Shown here: one piece after another, positions 12,201 to 22,474 of the stretch
Layout of the letters: each line of letters starts with the position of its first letter
How positions within the stretch are numbered: the first letter of the stretch is position 1
NCBI RefSeq assembly: GCF_910592395.1
Contig: NC_088316.1
Coordinates: 3,286,001 to 3,350,000, forward strand
Origin: Lineus longissimus
Lineage: Eukaryota > Nemertea > Pilidiophora > Heteronemertea > Lineidae
Direction of reading: 5' to 3'
Length of the DNA: 64,000 bases
Notes under the pieces: model-generated
The model's database searches: none
The model's input: the letters and a program-made list of their open reading frames with translations, nothing else
Told to the model about the DNA's origin: nothing
Program-made: the position numbers and the translations under genes

Positions 12201-14392
12201 TCCTAAGAACCAAGCCGAGATCTTCTGGCGAAACTACAAAGTCGTTCTTCAGCCTTGCAGTGGCGGAGATCAATGACGCTGATGAGGCCATTCAGACGGA
12301 ACTTCTCCCGAAAGATGTCCACACTCAATTTAAAGATGAGGTTGGGAATGGACTCTCGAAACAGGACTTGAAGTACGGTCACTTGCTGAAGAAGGCTGGC
12401 CCTGCTGTGAAGATAGTCCTTTGGAAAAAGACGAGGTATGGCAAGCCGGAATGCTTCGTTAAGATTGACCTTACTCTCGGAATAAGAGCAGATGTCGACA
12501 AACTGTTTGAAAAAGAGGAGTTGACCCCTTTAGCTTCAGCGCTGCCATGGAATTTGACATTAAAATGTCACTTCGTGTGTGCCCATAATTACTGGAAGAT
12601 ATCGTTTGTCGAGACGGAGCAAGAGCTGATGAGGAAGATCTGCGAGGAAGATGTTTTCAAGATGACATGTTACAGGGCAATAAAGGTAAGATCACTTTTT
12701 CTATGCCCTCACTGAAAGCTCTCCTGAGGATGCCTTGGAAAAGTCCCTACTCCCAGTCGAGAGCGGCTGGATATTGCATCATGTCTTCCCGGCTGTTCAT
12801 GAAGTCAACACGGTGAGCAACTTCGTGTAGAAACACCTGGATCACGTCGATGCAGGCAAACATAGCCGATGTTCTTCTGTATTGTACACACACATACCTT
12901 AATATTGGCATGTTGAAGGGCTACGATAGTAAGTCATTATTGTCATTTCATATTTACCCTCTTTTCCATGCAAATTTGGAATAGAAATGACATGGCGAAA
13001 ATGATATTCTGCCCACTGACACGGTATACTGCTCCCCCTCCCCTACGAGCAAAAACCGAACAGTAATTTGTGTTCTTTGCCTTGCTTGCAAACAGACGCC
13101 GTATTTCTTATTTATTTCAGTGTGTCCGAGACAAAGTTGACATTAAGGACCCGTACGGTGACGGCATCCTGCCTTCCTACCCTATCAAGATGACATTCAT
13201 GGACATCGCGCTGAAAGACTGTCAGGATGGTGTGAAATGGCATATGGAAGATCTGGGCAAACACGTGATTCACGTCCTGAAGGAAGTCGAAGGAAGAGGT
13301 CAGGGTCATCGACTCAAGTGTCCATTCCTCCTCGGCGATGACGTCATGGGAGAGGCAGATAGATCGTACCTTGAGAGTCGGAGAGTTTTGAAAAAGCTGA
13401 AGGAATCTGAAGGCGTTTACGTTTCTCAGCAGAGTACTTTGTTCCCAATCCTCATTGCATTTTCCTTGCTTTCTTACTACATGTTCTTGTGGTGTTATAT
13501 GTATTTGGAGGATGGTGATACTATCCCTCGGTCGGACAACAACATCCCCGTGAAGCCGTATCTACTTGCCTGCTATGTTTCGGGCCAGTCATCTGTTTTC
13601 ACACTAGCGTGTCAATTATTAGTTTGCATACTATTTTTTTTGAAAAAGAGAGGAAATAGGGAAATCCATCCCCTTTACAGGATCTATTACATTATCCCTT
13701 TCATCGAGTTATTGTACTTCATCGTAGGATTTATTCTGGAGATGTTGTTTTTAGGGTATGGCAGTTGGCGATACGACCCGTTGCTTTTACCGGTTGATGT
13801 TCCAGTTTTTACAGTCAGTTCCTGCAAATCCCATGCATTTGTCCTTTCAATACTTGTTCAGTTTTTCATCAATTCACCATTATTATTCAGCGGGATAACT
13901 ATCAGTGCCAATGCTATATTTTCCATAGCGCTCGAGAAGAACTTGCGCCTTTTTCATACATATTTAACTTTCCCTGGTGGCGGTTGGCGATGGAGAGCAC
14001 CAGATGGTAACCGCTATGAATTTCTGCCCGAGGTGTGTGGTAGAGAAGGTTTTCAAGGCTTTACGAAAGCTCGGGCCTACATTGTAGCTATACTAACTCC
14101 TCTTGCGGTATTCCTCACGATTGTTATACCAGCGTACTACACCACTGTTGACAGTTACACTGATTTTCCTCGAATTCACCACGCTTGCATTTTACAAGGC
14201 GTTCTTTTAGTGATCCTTGTGTTACTACTCATACAGCAAATCATCGGATCGCGTTCTTGGAGTAATCACTGGGAAGTAATCTGTGAATCAAGGATAAATA
14301 GCTGTGGCAACGCGGCGTTCTGTTATTTTTTTCCATACATTTTTTGTCCAAATTGGGAAGCTCTCAAAGACGACTTAAGAACAAAAGCCTAA
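6211..14392 (+). CDS. Mab21/cGAS-like nucleotidyltransferase fused to a six-helix membrane domain
   Basis: Five exons join in phase 0 throughout: 6211-6270, 10639-10719, 11341-11373, 11819-12685 and 13121-14392, giving 770 residues. All junctions have GT and AG with good context. Residues 1-58 are a polar, probably disordered lead. Residues about 80-450 match the Mab21/cGAS fold. The GS motif is at 154-155, followed by DEFDF with acidic E167 and D169, and the third acidic residue is D275 in VKIDLTLGI. All three metal-binding positions known from cGAS are therefore present. The Mab21 C-terminal helical part follows (LPSYPIKM, DGVKWHMEDL). From residue 453 to 723 come about six hydrophobic helices (453-476, 494-521, 535-559, 584-612, 665-688, 701-723) of no family I know. 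cGAS-like enzymes make cyclic dinucleotides on sensing nucleic acid, and this one would be membrane-anchored. Product and ligand are unknown. The two last exons are certain, the three small leading ones likely. Confidence 0.8.
6380..6432. repeat. Hairpin within a locally duplicated segment
   Basis: GTGCTTTAAGAGAGACT and its exact inverse AGTCTCTCTTAAAGCAC flank a loop containing AGGCATGGCGCC. The right arm plus the following ~60 bases recur at 6752-6813. This lies in the first intron of the Mab21-like gene. Confidence 0.75.
6399..6813 (+). repeat. Direct repeat pair of ~62 bp
   Basis: The segment that starts CTAGGCATGGCGCCAG at 6399-6461 returns almost unchanged at 6752-6813. The two copies are about 350 bp apart. 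They may be the two ends of one mobile element or a local duplication. Confidence 0.7.
6992..8703 (+). repeat. Direct repeat pair of ~110 bp
   Basis: About 110 bases starting TTAGCGCGATATGGAAC at roughly 6992-7104 recur with few changes at 8594-8703. The two copies bracket about 1.5 kb of intron sequence. Neither copy is coding in any convincing way. Confidence 0.7.
8707..8732. repeat. Perfect short hairpin
   Basis: AACGTCTGGC and GCCAGACGTT pair perfectly around a six-base loop, directly after the second copy of the 110 bp repeat. It could be the end of the same element. Confidence 0.7.
9680..10050 (+). mobile_element. MITE-like element, copy 1 of 3
   Basis: The element is about 370 bp, with ends AATAGCATCCCGCG and CGCGGAATGCTATT in inverse orientation. 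Near-identical interiors occur at 51761-52117 (inverted) and 57489-57859. It has no coding capacity and lies in the first intron of the Mab21-like gene. Confidence 0.8.
10197..10433. repeat. 22-bp minisatellite, about ten units
   Basis: Tandem units share the core GTCGGTACTCTGGTC and are joined by GGTACC or GGTACA. They are rich in the palindrome GGTACC. Three long reading frames cross the array (one forward, two reverse) and give Tyr/Val/Arg/Thr-rich repeats. These reflect the repeat, not genes. It ends about 200 bp before the second exon of the Mab21-like gene. Confidence 0.9.
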
Positions 14393-14639
14393 AACAAACT
14401 TAGAAAACGTAGACTGTGTCAATATACACACTCTTCCAATTCAACTAATTAGCAAAAACTAATAATCTGCATAGTTACTCATCCACCAACTGCAACTGAA
14501 CTGTCAAAATTTAGTCGTGAAACTTACCTGCTCTAGGTAAAAAAGCAGTAAAAAATAACCCTGCATTAAAATGGTCAACAACTAATTTTTCGATGGTCGT
14601 AAAACAACTAATTTCATAGTCGGTGGAATAGGAATACCT

Positions 14640-15184
14640 ACGGTGGCCCATAGAGGACATGCGTTTATTTTCAATATAATAGAAAATTTGTTTTTACAAT
14701 GCGTTCTTTTTCTCTCGAATTACAACCGCCGTCGGATTTATTTCTCACCGCCGAAAAAATAATTTCCACCGCCGGGTAAAAAATAATAATTCCCACCACC
14801 GCCAAAGAAAATAATATCCACCGCGGTGGAAATTAATATCTACCGCGGTGGAAATAATATCCACCGCGGGAGCTAATTCGTTATTGACACCGGGTGGCTA
14901 TTATTTCCACCGCGGTGGCTATTATTTCCACCGCGGTGGATATTATTTCCACCGCGGTCGATATTAATTTCCACCGCGGTCGATATTAATTTCCACCGCG
15001 GTCGATATTAATTTCCACCGCGGTGGTGGGAAATTATTATTTTTTACCCGGCGGTGGAAATTATTTTTTCGGCGGTGAGAAATAAATCCGACGGCGGTTG
15101 TAATTCGAGAGAAAAAAAACGCATTGTAAAAAGAAAATTTTTCTATTATATTGAAAATAAACGCATGTCCTCTATGGGCCACCG
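14640..15184. repeat. Large near-perfect palindrome (~545 bp) with CCGCGG repeats inside
   Basis: The outer arms (ACGGTGGCCCATAGAGG at the left, its inverse at the right) match for well over 100 bp each. The centre is a run of units built on CCACCGCGGTGG with spacers such as AAATTAATAT. Each unit is palindromic itself. TA borders both ends, which fits a TA-target inverted-repeat element. The region has no gene. It lies 250 bp past the stop of the Mab21-like gene. Confidence 0.9.
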
Positions 15185-16084
15185 TAAATACCAGAATAGT
15201 TAAAAAGTTACTATCACATAGTTATTTTCACTCATTTGTTTTAAGAGTGTAGACCTACGTCATCATTTATATGTTCACGTCCATCAGTTTATGTGTTTAC
15301 GTCATCAGTTCGTGACAGAGTACTTGTAATTTGTTCTTTGTTATTGTGTGGTTGACTCGTTCTATGCCACATTCCCAATAAGCAAGCAGAGTCGTTCATG
15401 TCTAATACAGATCTTTTTTTGCTCGAAAAATATATTTTGTTTCTAAAGCTACAAGCACACATAGTGTTATGTCTCCGTGCGTCATCAGGTCACGTCTGTG
15501 AGACCAGATCAAGAGCTGACCTCTCCGAGGTATTGCAATCATGTCTGTTGCGTCTATCATTTGGCTTTAAGAAATACGTGTAATGCTCTCAAATCTAGTT
15601 TTCGTCATTTTTTTAAATACAAGAATCTCAACCTAAGAGGTTGGAACAAGTTTCCAGATTTTTTACCCGATTGCACACGCGTATAGTCGTGTAGCGCAAT
15701 GTGGTGTCCGCATGTGCAACAGTATTCAAAAATCGAGAAATCTCGTTTCAACGTCTGTCAATAGCGGATCGGAGCTGAGTAAAATCAAAGACGTGACGTG
15801 TATGAATCCTACTCACTTTCTCCTACGGCACTTTCTGAAATAAGTCATTTGTAGGCATTTGTAATATGTAATTTTAGTAATCCTTATGTCACCAGCGAAT
15901 GACTAGCCAATCACGAGAGGCCCTATTTTGAGGAAGTCGCAGACTCCTGCACAACCCGAGATCAACTGCACTGCAGATTTATTGATGATGTCATTTCGAT
16001 CTGCTTGCAGTTGGAGAATGGCGAAGTGGATGGTGTATTTCAAATCATGTTTGTACATCAGCTACGCCTCTTCTTCACTAACAG
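15185..16084. other. Intergenic, nothing recognised
   Basis: Two overlapping open stretches at 15398-15686 show no known motif and no splice support. The end near 15980 should be the 3' UTR of the GPCR gene on the minus strand. Confidence 0.4.
15978..15983 (-). other. Polyadenylation signal AATAAA of the GPCR gene
   Basis: The minus strand reads CATCAATAAATCTG about 100 bases after the GPCR stop codon. It is a motif match only. Confidence 0.4.
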
Positions 16085-17335
16085 CTAGGTCAAATTTACC
16101 ATTCTCGTCCTCTTTCCTGGAGACTCGGATCCATTTTGACTGTTGTTCGTGGAGTCAAGCTTCGTGTATTTCTTGCACCTAAACAAATTCAACACCCGCC
16201 TTTTGAAAAACGTCAGCCGCGCGGTGTATATACAGAAATTGACGGAGTAATTGATAATACTGATACTTGTAATGAATCGATTTACTTCCAACCCTTCCTT
16301 GATATTCTGCAGTGTCTTCCCCACAAATCCCGTTGACTCCCAATAGAACCATAGTCCCCACGCCAAGCAAAATGGAATCGTCAGAATCAAATAGACTGAG
16401 GAGACGGCTAGGAGATTTACAGCAATCATCACGTCCTGTTTTCTGCTTTTCTTCACTCCTCGGATTTCCTGCCTTCCTTTGCTCGTCCTGGCAATTCCGA
16501 TGATGATAAAAGTGTTAAAAAGTCCCAGCAACACGCATGGCAGAAAGTAAGTCGTCGCCATTGAGTGAAAGGAAAAATAATACGACATCCAAGTTGATTT
16601 TTCAGAGTTTGGAAGACAGACACTGAATCCGTGTTTTTTGTAAACATCGTATATAAAAGGGATAGGGAACCAGGAAATCACGCTGACTATCGTCAATATC
16701 ACGAGAATTCGCCGCCGTTTGCCCACAGTTACCCATTTGAAGGCGCGTAATGGAAAACAAACTACGATGAATCGTTCAATGGTGAAAAAGACGAGAATCC
16801 ACGAACTCAAAAAGGCGCAATGTAACCACACGTAGCGAACGAACACACATGTTCCGAGATTCATCGCAGGGATGTCAATCCAGAAGCTCTCTCTCGTGGC
16901 GTATTTGAGGCCGACGTGAAACCATTCCACGACTCCATTGAAAAGAAGGTTCCCAGTGTCGGATAACGCGAGGTAGAATAAGTAATGAATTGAAGCCTGG
17001 TCCCATTTTCTGTAACTGAGGAATATTCCAATGCTTAGTAAGTTGCCTATTATTCCTAATAAGATTATTATCGGACTGATATACGCACGGAAAAAGTACA
17101 TTCCGTGTGTAAGCGATGACGTTGTGGCATTATCCGCGTCCTCTGGCGAGTGGTCAGTGACCTCTGTCAGATTGTACTTTTGGATTGCCGCCTGGACAGC
17201 AATCCTTACATCTAGAAGCTGTGTTGTCTGGGAAAAATCCGGCGCCACGCCGCGCCTTGACATGGTAGTTACTGTGATGTTGAAGTCGGCGTGGTAGCTG
17301 GAATTGTTCGGAGGTATATCAAGAGAAGCGTTCAT
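16085..17335 (-). CDS. Class A (rhodopsin-family) GPCR, peptide-receptor type
   Basis: The coding sequence is 416 residues in a single exon, with seven hydrophobic segments. The outer N-terminus (1-82) carries several N-glycosylation sites (NAS, NSS, NIT, NLT, NAT). Family marks are GN at 97-98 in helix 1, LALSD at 122-126 in helix 2, the Cys163-Cys240 disulphide pair, ERF at 187-189 in place of DRY, and NYSVNFCIY at 362-370 in place of NPxxY. The short basic tail ends with several Ser/Thr. These traits suit the invertebrate FMRFamide-receptor-like orphan group. The receptor would sit in the plasma membrane and signal through G proteins on binding a neuropeptide. The bases before the start contain TTCTTTCTAG followed by GTGCACC, so a 5' UTR intron is likely. 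The GPCR call is certain; the ligand is unknown. Confidence 0.93.
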   Translation of the reverse strand: MNASLDIPPNNSSYHADFNITVTTMSRRGVAPDFSQTTQLLDVRIAVQAAIQKYNLTEVTDHSPEDADNATTSSLTHGMYFFRAYISPIIILLGIIGNLLSIGIFLSYRKWDQASIHYLFYLALSDTGNLLFNGVVEWFHVGLKYATRESFWIDIPAMNLGTCVFVRYVWLHCAFLSSWILVFFTIERFIVVCFPLRAFKWVTVGKRRRILVILTIVSVISWFPIPFIYDVYKKHGFSVCLPNSEKSTWMSYYFSFHSMATTYFLPCVLLGLFNTFIIIGIARTSKGRQEIRGVKKSRKQDVMIAVNLLAVSSVYLILTIPFCLAWGLWFYWESTGFVGKTLQNIKEGLEVNRFITSISIINYSVNFCIYTARLTFFKRRVLNLFRCKKYTKLDSTNNSQNGSESPGKRTRMVNLT

Positions 17336-17899
17336 TTTGTAGCTCTTCTGTGGTGCACCTAGAAAGAAGAATGAAATATTTAGAGCAAGTGTCTAAACCT
17401 GCACTGTAATTATCAGCTTACCAGCAATTGCGTTCCTTCATTGCACGATTGACATTCCTTGCATTAGCTCAACGACACTCGGCAACGTTATATAAATAAT
17501 AGAGCTGTAAACATTCATAAACGCAAAGTTTTTAGATATCTATTCAGCCAAGAGAAATTCATTGCAGTCTTCTTCTGTAAAAAGAGGACGAGGTCGTTAC
17601 AAATTTGATCAATTATACGAGTTTGTTAGAATTCACACACATTAATATGTTTTAGAAACTATCTAACGAGTCACAAGAGACAAATGAATGTAAATTATTT
17701 ACTGGCTTCATAATGACGAGAAGCCCAGCTTGACTTCTCTCAGGCTGAGTAATGATGACGGAATTATCATCAAGCCAGTTAATCTAAACTCTCAATAAGA
17801 TGCACTCGCAAAAGCGAAATTTCTCGATTTCTCCACAGCAGATACCTTTAGTCTTTTATCATCGTCGGCGTTAGAAACAAACGCCAGCGTTACTGCTAA
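17336..17899. other. GPCR upstream region
   Basis: This is AT-rich sequence with a probable 5' UTR acceptor right at its left end. It should hold the GPCR leader exon and promoter, but no element can be named. Confidence 0.3.
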
Positions 17900-18347
17900 T
17901 AGTAGAGTCAATATAGCACCTGACCCCAAAAAAATTGCAAGCAAACGTTTTATGGTTGTTTATTGTAGTATTGGGTCTTGTGAACAACATATCAAAAGTT
18001 TACAAAAATTTAAGTCCGGGAAAGGGTCAAAAAGTGACGTCAAAAACAAGATGGCCGCCAAATCATAAAAGTGGCTATATCTCACTTCATATTTGACATA
18101 GAGTGAAAATATTGGTGTCTAGGTATAGGTTTTAGGGGTCAAGGAATCCATTAAGCCTATTTATGAGGTTGTAGGAGAATTGCATAATGGGAAATCCAAG
18201 ATGGCCGCCACGACGGCCCCAGATTATGTCTTTGGCCACAACTCAGTTCATACTAAATGAAACTGACAGTTGTGTGGTGTCTTTTCATAGGTTTTAGGGG
18301 TCAAGGAATCCATTAAGACTATTTATGAGGTTGTAGAAGAAGTGCAT
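17900..18347 (+). repeat. Left terminal inverted repeat of the transposon
   Basis: It matches the inverse of 21249-21705 nearly throughout, including two AAGATGGCCGCC stretches and two copies of TAGGGGTCAAGGAATCCATT inside the arm. The outermost ~40 bases differ by small indels between arms. Confidence 0.9.
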
Positions 18348-18476
18348 AATAGGGAATCCAAGATGGCCACCAGATATGGTGCGTAAGTTGGGAATATTAA
18401 AGAACTATATTTAGCAACGACTATATGTACATAGTAATATTTTATTTTTAGTCACTGTGGAAATAGCCTCTATATC

Positions 18477-21150
18477 TCATTGTTCTTCATCAACGTCTTC
18501 TTCGTCTTGTATTGGGTCCAGAGTCATGTTATCACAGTTCTCCTCCTGACAAGATCCGCATGCATTCGTGCACTCAAGCCCATGCTTTTTGCAGGTACAC
18601 CTTAGTGTGTTACATGTAGCGGAGCAGTTGCAGTGGATCATTTTGAGGAGAGCCTCGGGAGCAAGGTCATTATCCATCATGATCGGAATGAGTGTATCCC
18701 CTTGGACTTTGAATCCCCAGTCAGTTGGAACCATGTCCTCACTCATGCCCATCCAGACAAGCACTTGGTAATGCACCCTAAGTGAGTGAAATCTGGTGGC
18801 AGAAGCAGTTGGTGGAAGTCGTTCAGGTGTCACAAATGCCTTGGCTCTTGAAACTTTCTTACAGAGCAAACTGTACCTAAGGGCTGCTAGAGATTCGCTT
18901 TGATTCCCATTAAACAATGAAATCATTGCTTTAGAGCCAGCACCTTCGACAGTTTTTTTTGTCTCTGTCAGGGGAACAAAACACCTTTGAACATGAGCGT
19001 TACACGGTGTCTCCCTTCAGAATCTTTTCGAACACGGATTTCTTTCCAATGCCAAAGATTCTTGAAGTCGTATCACAACCCGTGAATGCGTGCAAAAACA
19101 GCAGATCAGTGCATATGTCATCACCTAATATATGTTTCAGAACACTGATGTTGTACACATGTTTTGTTTTATCACCACTTTTGTCTGAACGGGAAGTACA
19201 GCTCATGGCTGTCCTCAACTGTCGCATGATACAAGAGGAGAATCAACAGGTCGGTATCTTCACCAATGAGCGTTGTAGATTTGTACCTAGACATCGAAAC
19301 TGCAGCTTTTACAATGTCCACGTCTGCATCTCCCTCAGCTTGAATGACATTGCAGCCTTTCTGTCGCAAACAGTTTGCGATTAGATCAATCATAGCCTGT
19401 TTGTTTTCCACATTTGAGAGGGGGTCTTCCTTTTTTCCAACGAACTTGGTAGCATCTGATATATCGACCTTGTTTGCAGTCTTGTTAGCACCTCGTCGCT
19501 GATGAGTATTATCCTTAATTCCTGGCCCTCCGCTGTACCCATCAAAGACAACTGTGGCATGTCCGTATAAATCACCAGTGAGCTTTGCATATGCCTCGGC
19601 GATCGAGCTGTATGTGGACCCTTCGGTCCATTTCGTTCTATGCAAAAGTGAGCCCCCGTCTAAAACGTAGTGATCAGTGACTGGGATTGTATCGAGCACG
19701 GCATCCTCGGATTTAGGAGTGACATGGTTTCTTATAGCTTCCATCAGTTGTACCTTGTCTGGTTAGCGCAAGCAGTGCTTTGCTTCAAATAACGATGGAG
19801 GATGAGGGCTGAGTTCATAGTCCATCACCTCACTTAGACTAAGATCTTCTCCTGACTGTGACACAACCAAGAACCTCTGAAACAACAGAGCTGGGTCGAT
19901 GGTTCGATCGCCAGTTATTTTGATGGCCCGGGCAGTAGCTAATGTCTTCACTCTAGTATTTCTCTTGTGCGAATACGAAAATATAGACTGTCCTTCCATT
20001 GCTTTTACTACGCTTTTGCCAACCGTGAAAAGATCATGCACGTTCACATCTTCATTAGCATTTATCCCTGTTATAATGTTGCGCAAGGTGGCATCCCCTG
20101 TAAAGGGAGAAAAGTCTGCAAGTTTTTCTATTAGCTTTTCTCCGTCTGCTTTATCTCTGTTCATCCTTGAAGGCGTAGCCTCTTTGTGCTGTTCACTTGT
20201 TGTGTATACCATCTAGCTGAACTCTTGCATGGCATAGTTGTAGGCTGAGGTTACAGGGCGAGACATGGTCCAAAGTGTTCTTTGGTGTTCACTGAAGCCA
20301 CTTCCTCTTGTTAGCCCGCCTGTGCTTTTAAGAGAACGCATGAGCGTCTGCTCTATAACAAGATCAGAGCTTAGGCCAGCCCAGTATTGGTTGCTGCGGC
20401 GTATGACATGGAAGCCATTCATAAACTTCTGATGAACAGTAGGGTTTTCAGCTTCTAAGCTGTTCATCTTCTGTAGATACAGAAAACCCGCAAGAGATAG
20501 TTAGGGTGTCCAGCTGCTGCAAATATTGGCAAACAATCTGCGATGGCATGGAGGTGCATCTCCCATGACCCAGTGCGATCAGCCTCAATGAGCTCGCGTG
20601 CAACTCCCAACATTTTCTGATAGTTTATCCACAGTTTACTTGTCTTTGAATCATTGGATAGTTCACATTCTTTCGATTTGAGCTGATCAGCGATTGTTGC
20701 GATGCAATCCGACTTCAGCAACGACTCCATCTCTCGTTCACCAGTTTCCGTAAGAGCGTAGAGCGTTTCAAGCTCTTTCAAGACGTTTTCAAAACCAGGC
20801 TCGTCCTTGATGATTTTAGCCACTATCTGATGCGTAGGGCATTGATCCACAAGAAGATGTCCACGAAATGCACGATGTACAGATTTACCACTCATCATAT
20901 GCACAACCGCGTTTTCTCCATAGCCTGTTTCTAGGATCTGTCTCAGCCCACTCCCATCCATTAATGTTCCTATTGCCCCCAGAAGATTCATGAAGGTATG
21001 GAATCTGCCTAGTAACAACACAACATTTCTAATCGGACTATTGTCTGGTACTTCATTTACGATCTCCGATGCCTTCCAGAAGAGCGGCTGGTCGAATGTA
21101 ACGATTGGTGGGATGTTTTGCTTAGCGGCTAGGTTGCATACGTACTCCAA
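18477..21150 (-). pseudogene. Transposon protein with PIN-like and CXC domains, broken
   Basis: Read from 21150 down, successive open segments form one protein. Segment 1 (21150-20464) has TFDQPLFWKA and LLLGRFHTFMNLLGAIG. Segment 2 (from 20467) has YWAGLSSDLVIEQTLMRSL and GGLTRGSG. An in-frame TAG at about 20213 and a TAA at about 19763 interrupt it. The 19744-19172 part has a PIN/FEN-like nuclease pattern (VLDGG, VVFDGY, EGDADVDIVKA, LIGEDTDLLILLL). After another frameshift comes HAFTGCDTTS. The end (18926-18477) has a tesmin/TSO1-type CXC cysteine cluster (HCNCSATCNTLRC and following). Frameshifts lie near 20490, 19190 and 19000. I recall this layout from uncharacterised proteins in corals, molluscs and fish. 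FDQ and GRFH might be catalytic residues of a DDE-type transposase, but that is a guess. It is not expressed as one product here. Confidence 0.8.
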
Positions 21151-21248
21151 CGTGGAGAAAATGCATGTTTTGTTGCTTGATGACCAATAACATAAACTGA
21201 GCTATTTTTAAGTCTTGGGTGTATTGCGGTCAGCATCGATTTGCAATG

Positions 21249-21705
21249 ATGCACTTCTTCTACAACCTCATAAATAGTCTTAATGGATTCCTTGACCCCT
21301 AAAACCTATTAAAAGACACCACACAACTGTCAGTTTCGTTTAGTATGAACTGAGTTGTGGCCAAAGACATAATCTGGGGCCGTCGTGGCGGCCATCTTGG
21401 ATTTCCCATTATGCAATTCTCCTACAACCTCATAAATAGGCTTAATGGATTCCTTGACCCCTAAAACCTATACCTAGGCACCAATATTTTCACTCTATGT
21501 CAAATATGAAGTGAGATATAGCCACTTTTATGATTTGGCGGCCATCTTGTTTTTGACGTCATTTTTTGACCCTTTCCCGGACTTAAATTTTTGTAAACTT
21601 TTGATATGTTGTTTACAAGACCCAATACTACAATAAACAACCATAAAACGTTTGCTTGCAATTTTTTTGAGGTTAGGCCTTATTTTTCATAAATTGACTC
21701 TACTA
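21249..21705 (-). repeat. Right terminal inverted repeat of the transposon
   Basis: Inverse partner of the left arm. It ends with ATTGACTCTACTA followed by the TAA target triplet. Confidence 0.9.
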
Positions 21706-21708
21706 TAA

Positions 21709-22474
21709 CGCCAACTGATCAGCAACCAAGCCCAAGTCTTGTAGTATAACAACAAACATTTTGTTAACTACCGCTGGTCAAACGTATCGGATAACAGAAC
21801 CATGTTCAACTCCTGATCACATACCTGACAACATCTCTCTGATAAAAAGAAATGTATGGCAATTACCCCAAGAGTCATAAACAAGCATTTGCAATGATCT
21901 TGAAGCCTGTTTTGTTCAAAGGTGATGTTATGATTTAGCTTTACCCGATGTTGTGGTTGCAGGCCGCTGCAACATATTGTGCTTGTTTTCCCATTTGTTT
22001 AGTGTTCCCATAAAATAGACTGATAAATTGATTGATGTTGTGTTAAATGATGCACTAAACAATATTGCCTGTATCAGAATCGTTCAAATAAATTTTGTTT
22101 GAAAGACTCTGCCTGAATGCTGATGCTCTAAGATTTAGGTAATTGATTAGGTTTTCACCCCATCAGTCGGTTTGGGAGCTGTGTATTTTGTGTCTGGCAA
22201 ATCATCACAGGGAAGCGACTTCATAAAAAAATAAAGCAGGAGGTCCCCAATGGTTATTTTTTAGTCAATATAAAAATTTCAAAAAGCTCTTTGCGATGGA
22301 CATTTGTTTGCGTACTGTCATCACAGCAGATTGTATAAACATGTATAACTCTTTTCGGAGCGGGCAGGAAAGTCCCCAAGATAAACAAACTCAACGGCCA
22401 ATGCCAAGGATCATCAGGGCAAACTCACTGATAACATCGACCCATATGAAACATGATTTGTGGGGGTCGATAGT
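21709..22474. other. Intergenic, nothing recognised
   Basis: AT-rich sequence without repeats or exons that I can support. Confidence 0.4.

Larger units (their letters stand above)
17900..21705 (-). mobile_element. DNA transposon with long TIRs and CXC/PIN-like gene, decayed
   Basis: The element is about 3.8 kb and both ends read TAGTAGAGTCAAT inwards. The flanking triplet TAA is present on both sides (17897-17899 and 21706-21708), so a 3 bp target duplication is likely. The terminal inverted repeats are about 450 bp each. Between them lies one broken gene on the minus strand. The N-terminal part of that gene appears lost, because the right repeat starts about 100 bp from the first recognisable codon. 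The triplet duplication recalls PIF/Harbinger elements, but the encoded protein is not a Harbinger transposase that I recognise. Class unassigned. Confidence 0.82.
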
